A stretch of DNA of 64,000 bases from JBBIND01 sp037444075 (GCA_037444075.1 JBBIND010000006.1:1-64000), one strand, 5' to 3'. Shown: positions 11,806-20,999, counted from the first letter of the stretch. Numbers and translations are program-made. The notes: a model not told the origin generated them from the letters alone.

Positions 11806-13056
11806 CTATTCCCCGGAAGGCAGGAAGATGCGGAAGACGCTGCCCTCACCGGGTTGGCTTTCGACGCTCATTGTACCGCCGTGCTCGTCCACGATCTTAC
11901 TTACAATGGCCAGGCCAAGACCGATGCCGCTGGGCTTGGTAGTGAAGAACGGGTTGAAGATGTTCTCAAGGTGTACAGCTTCGATGCCCGAGCCACGATC
12001 AATGACGGTGACTTCCGCGCCTTCGTGCGCGGGGCGCGTCTTGATGGTGATGGGCGCGCCGGGAGGCGACGCTTCCGCCGCATTGATGAGCAGGTTGTAG
12101 AACACGCTCTCCATGAGATCAGGATCCAAATCCAACGGGCGGATGTCCGGCGAATAGTTCTTGAAGACTTCCACCTCGAAAGGCGGCTGCCTCCGCAGAA
12201 ACCGATCGACAGCCTGGTCAATCACTTCACCTAGTTCCACGCGCTTGCGCCACAAAGCCATCGGGCGGGCGAAATCGAGAAAGCGGGTGACGAGGTTGTT
12301 GGTGCGATCCACTTCGCTCGAGATGTAGCCCGCCAGTTCTCCCGCTACCGTGCTTTCAGCGGGGAGGCTGCGGGAGAGCATGTCGGCGGAGGCGCGGATG
12401 GTGCCGAGTGGATTCCGCAGCTCGTGGGCCAACCCCGCGGTGAGCTGCCCGAGCGCGGCGAGCCGCTCGCTGCGGCGCACGGCCGCTTCGGCTTCCTGCA
12501 AACTGCGGTTGGCCTCCGACAACTCGTCAGCCACGCGCCGGTAACGGCGAGCCTGGGCGCGGTTGGCCTCCACCAACTGGTGTGTCAGGTAGCCCAGCAT
12601 GGCCAGGAACACGACGCGCAGGCTCAACTCGCGGATCGCCGCGGACGGCAGCACGTATCGTGACCAATCCAGCCATAGCAGGAATGAGAGGTAGCATCCG
12701 CAGGCAGCCAGCGTCGTCAGCAGCGCCCCGACTGCGCCGAAGTGCGTAGCCGCGGAGACCACCGGCACCATCATGATGAGGTAGTAACTGCTTTGGACGC
12801 CACCGCTCACGCCCATGAGCAGGAAGCCCAAGCCGAGCTTCAGGAGCACGGAAAACCGCACCCCGGCGGGGGTGCTGAGCCAACGCAGCCGCGGCTCCAC
12901 TACCTGGACCACGGCCAGCACGGCCAGAAGCTGGAGTTCCGCGTCACTGCGCGTCGGGCTCACCGCTCCGAGCGCCGAGAAGAGCAGCAGCCACGCGACG
13001 TTTTGTGCGCTGACGACGCCGCGCAGCCGCGGCCATACGCTCCCGTTCAGGCCCAC
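11806..13056 (-). CDS. Membrane histidine kinase, partner of the NtrC-type regulator
   Basis: 416 residues. The first 160 hold about five to six hydrophobic segments (for example VAWLLLFSALGAV, LLKLGLGFLLMGV, YYLIMMVPVVSA), with no obvious periplasmic sensor domain. A short coiled coil follows, then HisKA with H211 in AGLAHELRNPLG, and an ATPase domain with NLLINAAEA, DRGSGI and GIGLGLAIV. The organisation resembles NtrB/AtoS-like kinases. A GTG start follows GGCGGAG. Transcription is away from rpsA, with 52 bp between starts. The signal sensed is unknown and may be membrane state or a quinone. Confidence 0.93.
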   Translation of the reverse strand: MGLNGSVWPRLRGVVSAQNVAWLLLFSALGAVSPTRSDAELQLLAVLAVVQVVEPRLRWLSTPAGVRFSVLLKLGLGFLLMGVSGGVQSSYYLIMMVPVVSAATHFGAVGALLTTLAACGCYLSFLLWLDWSRYVLPSAAIRELSLRVVFLAMLGYLTHQLVEANRAQARRYRRVADELSEANRSLQEAEAAVRRSERLAALGQLTAGLAHELRNPLGTIRASADMLSRSLPAESTVAGELAGYISSEVDRTNNLVTRFLDFARPMALWRKRVELGEVIDQAVDRFLRRQPPFEVEVFKNYSPDIRPLDLDPDLMESVFYNLLINAAEASPPGAPITIKTRPAHEGAEVTVIDRGSGIEAVHLENIFNPFFTTKPSGIGLGLAIVSKIVDEHGGTMSVESQPGEGSVFRIFLPSGE

Positions 13057-13108
13057 ACAGCGATCTCCGCCTCAATTGTGCCAAAATAAAGTTCTGCAGC
13101 GGTAATCC

Positions 13109-14809
13109 ATGAATCACCCCAACCTTCCCGAGCACCCAGCGCAAGCTGCGGACTCTCCTTCACTTGATGCCTCCTTTGGCGACATTCTTTCCGAATTCGA
13201 GCGCAGCGCTCAACGCGAGGCCAGCCCCGGCGAGACCCTCACCGGAAGAATCATTTCCATGACGGACCAATGGGTGTTTGTTGACATTGGCCGCAAGCAC
13301 GAAGGCATCCTGGCGGCTGAGGATTTGCGCGCGTTACCCGGCGAAATCAAAGCCGGGGACACCATCGCAGTAGCCCTGACGGGCCGCCAACAGGAAGGCT
13401 ACGTTGAGCTTTCCACCGTCAAAGTGAAACGGCCCAAGGATTGGAGCTCCCTGGAGAACGCCTTCGCGGAACAGACGCCGGTGGCCGGCATCGTCTCCGA
13501 AGTGATCAAGGGCGGTCTCCGCGTCGATGTGGGCGTGCGTGCCTTTCTGCCTGCCTCCCGCAGCGGCGTGAAGGACGCTGCCAAGATGGAGCAACTGGTC
13601 GGGCAGGAGATACGCTGCCGTGTCATCCAACTGGACACCACCAAGGAAGACGTGGTGCTGGACCGGCGCGTGGTGCTCGAAGAGGAAGAGGCCGAGACTC
13701 GCCGCAAGGTGTTTGAACAGCTGACCGAAGGCCGCGTCGTGGCCGGCAAGGTGCGCAGCCTGACGGATTTCGGAGCCTTCGTGGACCTGGGCGGGGTGGA
13801 CGGTCTGCTGCACGTGGGTGACATGTCCTGGGGGCGCGTTACGAAACCTTCCGATGTCCTTTCGGTGGGCGAAGAGATTCAGGTGAAGATCCTTAAGGCG
13901 GACCCCGCCTCGGGACGCATCTCATTAAGCCGCAAACAGTTACTCACCGACCCGTGGACGGTCGTGGCGGATAAATACAAGCAGGGAGACCGCGTCCGCG
14001 GCACGGTGGTCCGGCTGGTAGACTTCGGCGCTTTCGTCGAACTTGAACCCGGTTTGGAGGGCCTGATCCACCTCTCCGAGTTGTCCTGGTCCAAGAAGGT
14101 CCGCAAACCTGCCGACGTTCTCAAGACCGGCGAAGCCGTCGAGGTCCTCGTGCTGGGCGTGAATCCCGAACAGCGCCGCATATCGCTCGGGCTGAAGCAG
14201 ACGCTGGGCGACCCCTGGGAGGATGCGGTCAAGCGGTTTCCGGTCGGCAGCGTGGTGGAAGGTCCCATCGCCAACCTGGCCAACTTCGGCGCATTCGTCG
14301 ATTTGGGCGATGGCATCGAGGGCATGATCCACATCGGCGACATCACGCGCGAGAAGCGCCTGGAGCATCCCCGCGAAGTCCTGGCTGTGGGCCAGAAGGT
14401 CCGGGCCGAAGTCCTGCAAATTGACAACGAGCGGAGGCGCCTTCGCCTCGGCATGAAACAGCTCGAGCCCACCTCGGCCGACGAGTACATCGCCGAGCGC
14501 AGCGTGGGCGACACCGTGACGGGACGTTTTGTGGAAGTCGGACAGAAAGATGCCAAGGTCGAACTCGGCGACGGCGTCCGCGCTTACTGCCGGCTGACCT
14601 CAGCCGAGACCGAGCGTCAGGAGACCGCTGCTGAAGCAGGGCGCCCGGACCTCGGTGCTCTGACGGCCATGCTCTCCGCCAAGTGGAAGCAGGGGACCTC
14701 CCCCCGGGCATCTCAAGGCGAATCCGCCCGCGTCGGGCAAGTGCGGACCTTCCGCATCGTGTCGTTGGACGCCGAGAAGAAGCGCATTGAAGTAGAACTC
14801 GCAGGCTAA
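13109..14809 (+). CDS. rpsA: 30S ribosomal protein S1
   Basis: 566 residues with six S1 RNA-binding repeats, close to the length of E. coli S1. Repeats 3 to 5 are clear: TDFGAFVDLGGVDGLLHVGD, VDFGAFVELEPGLEGLIHLS and ANFGAFVDLGDGIEGMIHIG. Repeat 6 is more divergent and carries an extended loop (about residues 490-535). S1 binds mRNA leaders and helps load mRNA on the 30S subunit. It is divergent from the two-component operon and followed by a weak terminator-like hairpin. Confidence 0.93.
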   Translation: MNHPNLPEHPAQAADSPSLDASFGDILSEFERSAQREASPGETLTGRIISMTDQWVFVDIGRKHEGILAAEDLRALPGEIKAGDTIAVALTGRQQEGYVELSTVKVKRPKDWSSLENAFAEQTPVAGIVSEVIKGGLRVDVGVRAFLPASRSGVKDAAKMEQLVGQEIRCRVIQLDTTKEDVVLDRRVVLEEEEAETRRKVFEQLTEGRVVAGKVRSLTDFGAFVDLGGVDGLLHVGDMSWGRVTKPSDVLSVGEEIQVKILKADPASGRISLSRKQLLTDPWTVVADKYKQGDRVRGTVVRLVDFGAFVELEPGLEGLIHLSELSWSKKVRKPADVLKTGEAVEVLVLGVNPEQRRISLGLKQTLGDPWEDAVKRFPVGSVVEGPIANLANFGAFVDLGDGIEGMIHIGDITREKRLEHPREVLAVGQKVRAEVLQIDNERRRLRLGMKQLEPTSADEYIAERSVGDTVTGRFVEVGQKDAKVELGDGVRAYCRLTSAETERQETAAEAGRPDLGALTAMLSAKWKQGTSPRASQGESARVGQVRTFRIVSLDAEKKRIEVELAG

Positions 14810-14819
14810 GAGCCGAAAT

Positions 14820-14844
14820 CGGGCCCGGCCCGCGTGACCTTTTT
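14820..14844 (+). terminator. Weak intrinsic terminator candidate after rpsA
   Basis: A 5-bp GC stem (CGGGC/GCCCG, loop CCG) is followed after seven bases by TTTTT. The stem is short, so termination would be inefficient at best. Confidence 0.3.
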
Positions 14845-14865
14845 CAATCAGGCTCGTCTAACGAG

Positions 14866-15492
14866 GTGGTGAGCAGCGCCGGCGCAATCATGGCCACCGC
14901 CGCGGGGAAATTGCCCAGGATGGAGCAAGAAGCGAACCTGATCCGCTCCGCGCAGCGCGGCGACGAAAAGGCCTTTGAGCAACTCGTTCAGACCTACGAC
15001 GCCGGCGTGCTGCGTCTCGCCTACAACCTGCTTCGTTCCGAAGAGGATGCCCGGGACGTGTACCAGGAGGCTTTCCTACGGGTCCATCGCAACCTGGCCA
15101 GTTTCCGTTATGATTGCAGTTTCCATACCTGGCTTTACCGCATTGTGACGAACCTCTGCCTGGACCAGTTGCGCCGCCGGCAGGTGAGGCGCGAGGAGTC
15201 CGCGGTCATTCAAGCCGGACAGGAAACGCGGGACCGGGCGGCGGAAATGGCGGAAGACAATCCCGCGTCCGACCCGGAGCGCCGCCTGCTCAGCCTGGAA
15301 CTTCGAAACCGCGTGAGGGAAATCCTCGGCTCGCTGACACCCCGGGAAAGAATGGTGTTCGAACTGCGCCACTACGAGGGCTGGCGGCTGCGAGCCATCG
15401 GCGAAGCATTGGGCACCACCGAGGAAGCCGCCAAGAATTGTCTTTTCCGCGTCACGCAGAAGATGAGAGCGGCCCTGGAGGATCTGGCATGA
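14866..15492 (+). CDS. ECF-type RNA polymerase sigma factor
   Basis: 208 residues with region 2 (AFEQLVQTYDAGVLRLAYNLL, then DVYQEAFLRVHRNL and FHTWLYRIVTNLCLD) and region 4 (LTPRERMVFELRHYEGWRLRAIGEALGTTEEAAKN). It is an RpoE-like alternative sigma factor. The start is uncertain: GTG 14866, ATG 14890 or ATG 14920 (MEQEANLIR); the conserved fold begins only at the last. Its TGA overlaps the ATG of the anti-sigma gene, which indicates translational coupling. Confidence 0.92.
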   Translation: MVSSAGAIMATAAGKLPRMEQEANLIRSAQRGDEKAFEQLVQTYDAGVLRLAYNLLRSEEDARDVYQEAFLRVHRNLASFRYDCSFHTWLYRIVTNLCLDQLRRRQVRREESAVIQAGQETRDRAAEMAEDNPASDPERRLLSLELRNRVREILGSLTPRERMVFELRHYEGWRLRAIGEALGTTEEAAKNCLFRVTQKMRAALEDLA

Positions 15493-16394
15493 ACTGTGAA
15501 ACGGCCCAAAGCCAATTGTCCCTGCTCCTCTATGGGGAGCTGGGGTTTGACGACGAAGAACGGATTGAGCAGCACCTGGAAGGCTGCCCGGACTGCCGCG
15601 CCGCGAAGGAGCGGGTGAAAGCTCTGCACACGGCTCTGGATGGCGCCCGGCTGGAACCTCCGCCGGCATTGCTGGCTGATTCGCGCCGCGAGTTTTCCGC
15701 CCGGCTGCAGAGTAGTCATTCCAGGAGGCGCCCAACAGGCTGGCTTTCGCGCGCCGGAGATTGGCTGCAAGCACCGGCGCCCTGGTGGAGGCTCGCCACC
15801 GCCGCGGGGCTGCTTGCGGCGGGCTTTCTGGGAGCGCGCCTGACGATGCCTCCCACGCCGGCTCCCGCACCTCCCGCGGATCCGGTAGCTTCGCGGGTCC
15901 GTTTTCTTGAGCCTTCGCGCGACGGAGGAGTGCGCATCGTGCTGGAAGAAACCCGGCAGAGGGTGCTATCCGGGCCGCTGGAAGAAGAGCCCATCCTGCG
16001 CCTGCTACTGGGAGCGGCTCGCGAGACTTCTGATCCGGGCCTGCGCGCCGATTCGATTGACCTGCTGAAGCAAAAGTCCGAAGCGGCGCCCGTAAGGCGC
16101 GCCCTGTTGCACACCCTGGAGCATGATCCCAACCCGGCGGTCCGGCTGAAGGCACTCGAGGGCCTGAAGCCGTATGCGCACGAGTCCGACATTCGTCAGG
16201 CTCTTTCGCGCACGCTGCTTGAAGACGAAAGCGCGAGCATCCGCAGCGCGGCTATCGACCTGTTGATCGAAAGCCGCGGAGTGGAACTGATTGGCACACT
16301 TCAGGAATTGCTGCGCCGTGAGGAGAATGACTACGTCCGTTCGCGCAGCCAGAAGGCCCTCCGGGAGATGAACGCCTCGGTGGGCACGTTCTAG
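15489..16394 (+). CDS. Anti-sigma factor: zinc finger, one TM helix, HEAT-like repeats
   Basis: 301 residues, starting at the ATG that overlaps the sigma-factor stop (ATGA). The N-terminus has a ZAS-type zinc finger (CETAQSQLSLLLYGEL, then HLEGCPDC). A transmembrane segment follows at about 100-117 (RLATAAGLLAAGFLGARL). The presumed periplasmic C-terminal half is made of helical HEAT-like repeats (for example DPNPAVRLKALEGL and DESASIRSAAIDLL). The zinc finger should hold the sigma factor inactive. The HEAT part is a plausible sensor or protein-binding platform; that role is inference. Confidence 0.85.
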   Translation: MNCETAQSQLSLLLYGELGFDDEERIEQHLEGCPDCRAAKERVKALHTALDGARLEPPPALLADSRREFSARLQSSHSRRRPTGWLSRAGDWLQAPAPWWRLATAAGLLAAGFLGARLTMPPTPAPAPPADPVASRVRFLEPSRDGGVRIVLEETRQRVLSGPLEEEPILRLLLGAARETSDPGLRADSIDLLKQKSEAAPVRRALLHTLEHDPNPAVRLKALEGLKPYAHESDIRQALSRTLLEDESASIRSAAIDLLIESRGVELIGTLQELLRREENDYVRSRSQKALREMNASVGTF

Positions 16395-16766
16395 CACGGA
16401 GCCGGCACACTGGTGACGATCAATCCTCAGGGCGTAAGAATGGACGTGCGCGTTGGTTCAGGGACATTCCAGAGCTGCCGGCCGCATTACGGCGCCGTGA
16501 CATTGCTCCTTCTGCCCCGTCTAACTCCATAGTGGCGGTAGAGCCCCTCTCAAGATGTTGAAGGAAACGGAATCTCGTTGGCCAGGCGCTGGCCGATCCC
16601 GCACGGACGCAAAAGCGTCAACGGTGCCGGCCCCGGATAAGCGAGGCCGATTCGCACGAGTTCTGCTTCAGCCTCCCGCAGGAGGCGGCTCATGGCAGCC
16701 AATTGCCGGAATGGCGGCTGGCCCAACCGCAACCGCCAACCATACCTAAGACAGTGAGGTGATCTT
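16395..16766. other. Intergenic stretch without a recognisable gene
   Basis: 372 bp between the anti-sigma gene and the PDZ-protein gene. Short frames exist on both strands, but none looks like a protein family and none has a good ribosome-binding site. No hairpin with a T-run was seen. In related loci an adhesin-like gene may stand in this place, but no remnant could be recognised. Confidence 0.4.
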
Positions 16767-17669
16767 ATGAAATTTTGTCCGCGACAGTCGTCAACAGCAT
16801 ATCTGACCGCCGTTTTGATGCTCGTGGCGGGGACCGCCGCCATCGCCGCGCAGGATGAAGCGCAAACCAAGGAGAAGATGGTCACGGAGCTCGTGACCGA
16901 GTTGCGTGGAGGCAGTTTCCTGGGCGTGGGCGTGGCCGAAATCACGGCGGAACGCGCCAAGGAACTCAAACTGAAAGAGGTCCACGGGGTCGAAGTGACC
17001 AGCGTGGAAGACGACAGTCCCGCCGCCAAGGCCGGGTTGAAGAAGGGCGATGTTGTAACTGAGTACAACGGGCAGCGCGTGCAGGGCGTGGCACAGTTCG
17101 TGAGGCTGGTGCGTGAAACCCCGGCCGGCCGCAAGGCCAGTATCGCCGTTAACCGGGAAGGGGCCGTGCAGAATCTGGAAGCTACGATCGCGGAACGCAG
17201 AGGGCGTGTGTTATTCGACCGCGGCGAGGGCGCGCGCGTGATCCGGTTGCCTCAGATCGATTTGCCTGAAATCAGGATTCCCGACGTTCCGCGCATTTAC
17301 ACGTCCTGGCGCAGCACCATGCTAGGGGTCGAAGCCGACACGCTCGAATCTCAGCTGGCGGAGTACTTCGGCGTCAAGGAAGGCGTTTTGATCCGCTCCG
17401 TGATGCGCGGTTCCGCCGCCGAGAAAGCCGGTCTGCGGGCCGGAGACGTCATCCTGAGGGTGGGCGACACCAAGGTGACAACGCCCAGAGAGGTGACCAA
17501 CGCGATCCGCAACCGAAAGACCAAAACGGCTCTGCCCGTCACGATCATGCGCGAAAAGCGCGAAATGACTGTGAATGTCACTCTGGAAGACCAGCGCGGA
17601 GAAAGAGAAGTAAAGAGGGATCGACCGCCCCGTCGCGTGGTTGTTCAGGAGAAGTCCATCGAACTTTAG
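16767..17669 (+). CDS. Secreted two-PDZ-domain protein
   Basis: 300 residues. A signal peptide (about 1-28, ending AAIAAQ) is followed by two PDZ domains. The first is at about 50-135 (LGVGVAEITAE, then SPAAKAGLKKGDVVTEYNG). The second is at about 185-280 (LGVEADTLESQLAEYF, then SAAEKAGLRAGDVILRVGD). No trypsin-like catalytic domain is present, so this is not a DegP protease. The C-terminal tail is basic (RDRPPRRVVVQEKS). GTGAGGTGAT precedes the ATG. It lies downstream of the sigma/anti-sigma pair and may belong to that envelope-stress module. Confidence 0.85.
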   Translation: MKFCPRQSSTAYLTAVLMLVAGTAAIAAQDEAQTKEKMVTELVTELRGGSFLGVGVAEITAERAKELKLKEVHGVEVTSVEDDSPAAKAGLKKGDVVTEYNGQRVQGVAQFVRLVRETPAGRKASIAVNREGAVQNLEATIAERRGRVLFDRGEGARVIRLPQIDLPEIRIPDVPRIYTSWRSTMLGVEADTLESQLAEYFGVKEGVLIRSVMRGSAAEKAGLRAGDVILRVGDTKVTTPREVTNAIRNRKTKTALPVTIMREKREMTVNVTLEDQRGEREVKRDRPPRRVVVQEKSIEL

Positions 17670-17682
17670 GGACTTTCGGCGG

Positions 17683-18075
17683 TCACTGCAGGGCGTGGTG
17701 GATCTTGAGCAGCAACTGCACCTCGTTGAGGGGGAGGCTGAGAGCAGCTGCAATCTGCTCCGGGCGTTCCCCCCGGCGGTGCATCCGCAGGATCTGAGTC
17801 CGGGAATTCAGATTGATGGCGGATTGCTGCCATAGGGCCGGTCCCACGTGTTGTGTGCCGGCCCAGTCCTGAAACTCCGTTATCCTCGTCTCAGCCTCGG
17901 TCAGGCGAGCTTCGCAGCGGGCCAACCAGGCCTCCACGGCCGATGACAACTTCTCCTGTCTTTGCTGCGCCCGACGCAACTCCCGGCTCAACACCAGGAA
18001 CAGGTAAGTCAGCAAGCCCAGCCCCGTGAGCAGGAGCAGGTATTGGACAAGTACGTGAATGGCGCCTGCCGGCAT
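17683..18075 (-). CDS. Membrane-anchored coiled-coil protein at the end of the flagellar operon
   Basis: 130 residues with no family identified. An N-terminal transmembrane helix (VLVQYLLLLTGLGLLTYLFLV) is followed by a charged coiled coil (about 30-70). The C-terminal segment resembles a DNA-binding-like helical motif (MHRRGERPEQIAAALSLPLNEVQLLLKIHHAL). This arrangement recalls SwrB/DUF2802-like proteins found with flagellar genes. It is the last gene of the minus-strand flagellar run, 11 bp after fliY, so a role in flagellar assembly is inferred from position only. Confidence 0.65.
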   Translation of the reverse strand: MPAGAIHVLVQYLLLLTGLGLLTYLFLVLSRELRRAQQRQEKLSSAVEAWLARCEARLTEAETRITEFQDWAGTQHVGPALWQQSAINLNSRTQILRMHRRGERPEQIAAALSLPLNEVQLLLKIHHALQ

Positions 18076-18086
18076 CAGTGGGACCT

Positions 18087-18962
18087 CTAGGTGAAATTGC
18101 GTAGCCGCTCCTGACGGCTGATGATCTGACTGATCCTGACTCCGTAGTTGCCGTCTACGACGACGACTTCGCCGCGCGCGATGACACAGTTGTTGACAAC
18201 GATGTCCACGGGCTCATTCACGCTGCGGTTCAGTTCGACGATCGAGCCTGAGGTCAACTTCAGCACTTCTTTGACCAGCAAACTGGTGCGTCCGAAGCTG
18301 ATGCTTACCGGCAGCTCCACGTCGAGCACCAGGTCCATCGTGGGCGGTATGGAAGTCTGGCCGTCTGCGGCCGCTGACGCGTCGGGAGCCGGACTCGGCA
18401 GTTCGGCCTTCGCCCCAGGCGCCGGAATCTCCTTAACCCCGTCAAGAGCACTCTCCAAGGCGGGACTGACCACCAACCCGAATTCCACCGTGAGGGCGCC
18501 CTCCGGGTCTTTCATCTGCAACCGGAAACCCGGGCGTCCGGCTGGAGCTGAAGCGTCCCATCCGCTCAGGCAAAGGACTTCAGAACCCAAGCGCGACCCC
18601 AGGTCAACCGCCACCGCGTCCAGCGACTGCCGGATGAACTCACGGTACATAGATTGAGATTCGTCCGGAGTCGCCCCGGTGACGCCGGCCGATTCCAGCG
18701 CCCGCTGCCCCACAGCGACGCTGGTCTTGACGCTGGCGGCAAGCAACAAAGTGGCATCCAACGGTGAGCTGAACGGTTGCTCCCACCAGGTGGCGTCGGC
18801 GGTAGCGGTCTCCAACCGGGAAGGGTTCAGGGCCTCCAGGGTAGTCAGTTCGAATTTCTGCCCCGTGGTTGTTTCGTATGCTTCTCCGAGGCGCCGCGCC
18901 CACGCTTGAGCCAGCCAGGCGGTTCCTTGAGCCGAACTAAGTTCCTTATTGGATGCCGTCAT
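18087..18962 (-). CDS. fliY: Flagellar motor switch protein, FliN/FliY type
   Basis: 291 residues. The C-terminal SpoA domain (about 207-287: DLVLDVELPVSISFGRTSL, then LNRSVNEPVDIVVNNCVIARGEVVVVDGNYGVRI) is the FliN fold of the C-ring. The N-terminal half (about 30-170) resembles the CheC/FliM middle-type domain (WWEQPFSSPLDATLLLAAS). A proline/alanine linker joins them. It would work at the cytoplasmic face of the motor in rotation switching. A separate short FliN lies upstream in the same operon. Confidence 0.88.
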   Translation of the reverse strand: MTASNKELSSAQGTAWLAQAWARRLGEAYETTTGQKFELTTLEALNPSRLETATADATWWEQPFSSPLDATLLLAASVKTSVAVGQRALESAGVTGATPDESQSMYREFIRQSLDAVAVDLGSRLGSEVLCLSGWDASAPAGRPGFRLQMKDPEGALTVEFGLVVSPALESALDGVKEIPAPGAKAELPSPAPDASAAADGQTSIPPTMDLVLDVELPVSISFGRTSLLVKEVLKLTSGSIVELNRSVNEPVDIVVNNCVIARGEVVVVDGNYGVRISQIISRQERLRNFT

Positions 18963-18990
18963 CCCCTACTCCCATGCCGCGTTTCCCCCG

Positions 18991-19734
18991 CTAGCCTCGC
19001 TTGCCCGAGGGCCACTGTTTTTTCATGTATGCGCGCAGCCGGAGGATCGCTTGTGACTTCAACTGCGAGGCCCGCGATTCGTGCAACTTGACCACTTGCG
19101 CTACCTCGCGCAAGGTTAATTCTTCGTAGTAGTACAGGCTCAGGATGGTGCGCTCCACGTAAGGCATGCGCTCAATGGCTTCCGCCAGGAGGCGCTCCAG
19201 TTCAGAACGCTCCAGCAACTGCCCGGGCGAGTTCTCCTCGACGTCCGGCACAAATTGCAGCAAGCTGCGCCCTTCGTTGTCGGGGAAGGTGCTTTCCAGG
19301 CTTCCCAGGTTCAGCCCGCTCACGTCCACCAGCCACTGGTGGTATTCCTCCAGGGTAAGGTCCAGTTGAGCGGCTACTTCCTCGGTAGTCGGAGCCCGGT
19401 GGAGTTGTTTTTCCTGTTCCGCAATGGCCGCCTCAATCAATTTGGCCTTCTTGCGCTGCTGCCGCGGAGCCCAATCCAGGTTACGCAGACTGTCCAGGAT
19501 GGCGCCCCGGATCTTGTACTCGGCGTAGGTCTTCAGTTTGACATTGTGGGTGGGATCAAAATTGTCGATGGCGCAGATGAGGCCGACAACGCCAGTTGAA
19601 ATCAGGTCTTCCAAGTTGACGCTTTCGGGCAATCGTTCGTGGATTCGCCGGGCGATGAGCCTCACCTGGGGCAGGTGCTCGAGAATCAGGCTTTCCCGTT
19701 GTTCCGTCGTTGTCGCTTGGCTCACCTGGTACAT
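18991..19734 (-). CDS. fliA: Flagellar sigma factor, sigma-28
   Basis: 247 residues of the FliA/WhiG group: region 2 (NLEDLISTGVVGLICAIDNFDP, then YAEYKIRGAILDSLRNLDWAPR), region 3 (QLHRAPTTEEVAAQLDL) and region 4 (LTLREVAQVVKLHESRASQLKSQAILRLR). It directs late flagellar and chemotaxis transcription and is expected to be held by the FlgM encoded at 34781. It sits 38 bp after flhF with no flhG between. Candidate target promoters in this window are listed separately. Confidence 0.96.
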   Translation of the reverse strand: MYQVSQATTTEQRESLILEHLPQVRLIARRIHERLPESVNLEDLISTGVVGLICAIDNFDPTHNVKLKTYAEYKIRGAILDSLRNLDWAPRQQRKKAKLIEAAIAEQEKQLHRAPTTEEVAAQLDLTLEEYHQWLVDVSGLNLGSLESTFPDNEGRSLLQFVPDVEENSPGQLLERSELERLLAEAIERMPYVERTILSLYYYEELTLREVAQVVKLHESRASQLKSQAILRLRAYMKKQWPSGKRG

Positions 19735-19772
19735 GAAGTTCCCTTTGCTGGTGGAGGTATCCGCCTTCCCCT

Positions 19773-20999
19773 TCAGGCCGCCGATACAGCCAGCCTCCCC
19801 GTCCTGGAGGAATCCGCAAGTTGTTCCGGGAGCGCCGGAGGCTGGCCAAGAGATCCTCCGGCGGCCGGCACAGGCTCAGAGCCGAGAATGGCGTCAAGCA
19901 GGTGCGCGGCGTTCGCCTCCTCAAGATCCTCCGGAATCTGCTGGCCACAGGTGAAGAAAGACAACGGTAGTCCGGTCCGGACAGCCTCGTTCAGGATGGA
20001 CCCGTAGGTGGCCGTTTCGTCCAGCCTCGTGAAGATCAGTTTCTTAGGTGCAAAACCTTCGTATCGTTCCACCGTATGCCTTAGATCGGCTGGTTTCATG
20101 GAGGCCGTTAGGGTCAGGTGAACATCTATGCCGGCTTGAACCGCCAGCCATCGGGCCAGTTCGGCGGCGTCTTCCAGGTCCTTGCCGGATTGTCCCGGCG
20201 TGTCGATCAGGATCAGGTCCTTTCCGCGGTGTTCCTCGACGGCTCGCGCCAGACCGTTGACCGTATCGACCGCCTGGAAACCTACGCCGAGGATGGAAGC
20301 GAATGAGCGCAACTGCTCGGCTCCGCCGATCCGTGTGGTGTCCACGGAAATGAACTGCACCGGCCGCCGCTCGGCCAACCCATAGGTGGCCGCCAACTTG
20401 ACCAGGGTGGTGGTCTTGCCGCTTCCAGGCGGGCCGATCAAAGCCAGGGCCCGGGGCGCCCCGTGGTGGTGCCCGACCCGAGCGTCCACCCGCACCATGG
20501 CGGACAGAGCATCCCTCACCAAACCCCAACTGACCCTGGCGAGAGGGAGTGAGCGGCCCAACCCCGCTAATCTCAAGGCCGCGTCGATAACCTCCTGATC
20601 CACTTCAGCGTGCGCCAGTTTCGCCAGAACCTGGTTCCCCTCTGAGGCGGCACCCTGCCCCGCGCCGAGCAACTCCACCCGGGATGCAGCCAGCCTGCCG
20701 GCCATGTCTTCCATCCGCTTGCGGAGCGTCTCGATTTCGCGTCTCAGGCGGTCCAGGGCGTCCGAGGTGAGGCCGGCGGCCTCCGGGACGGCCGTGCCCG
20801 GGGCGCCGGCAACCGCCACGGGCGGCGGAGTTTGCACGGGAGGCACCGCCAGCACCACTTCGTAGCGGCCAAGGTGGCGCGCTTCCGGCGGCGCCTCCCG
20901 CGAGTAGAGGATCATGGCATCCTCACCGAGCTCTTTGCCCGCCAGGCTGATGGCAGCCTCCACCGATCCGGCGAAATACGATTTCAATCTCATTTGCAT
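19773..20999 (-). CDS. flhF: SRP-type GTPase FlhF
   Basis: 408 residues. The N-terminal segment MRLKSYFAGSVEAAI is typical. A proline-rich linker leads to an NG GTPase domain with IGPPGSGKTTTLVKLA, DTTRIGG, DTPGQSGKDL and the specificity motif RLDE (TRLDETATYGS). FlhF sets flagellar position and number in polar and peritrichous bacteria, normally with the ATPase FlhG. The last 40 residues are alanine/proline-rich and poorly conserved. Confidence 0.95.
   Translation of the reverse strand: MQMRLKSYFAGSVEAAISLAGKELGEDAMILYSREAPPEARHLGRYEVVLAVPPVQTPPPVAVAGAPGTAVPEAAGLTSDALDRLRREIETLRKRMEDMAGRLAASRVELLGAGQGAASEGNQVLAKLAHAEVDQEVIDAALRLAGLGRSLPLARVSWGLVRDALSAMVRVDARVGHHHGAPRALALIGPPGSGKTTTLVKLAATYGLAERRPVQFISVDTTRIGGAEQLRSFASILGVGFQAVDTVNGLARAVEEHRGKDLILIDTPGQSGKDLEDAAELARWLAVQAGIDVHLTLTASMKPADLRHTVERYEGFAPKKLIFTRLDETATYGSILNEAVRTGLPLSFFTCGQQIPEDLEEANAAHLLDAILGSEPVPAAGGSLGQPPALPEQLADSSRTGRLAVSAA

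Noticed and set aside
16550..17134. Minus-strand ORF of 194 codons near the PDZ gene
   Set aside because: It mostly overlaps the PDZ-protein gene in antisense and has shadow-like composition.
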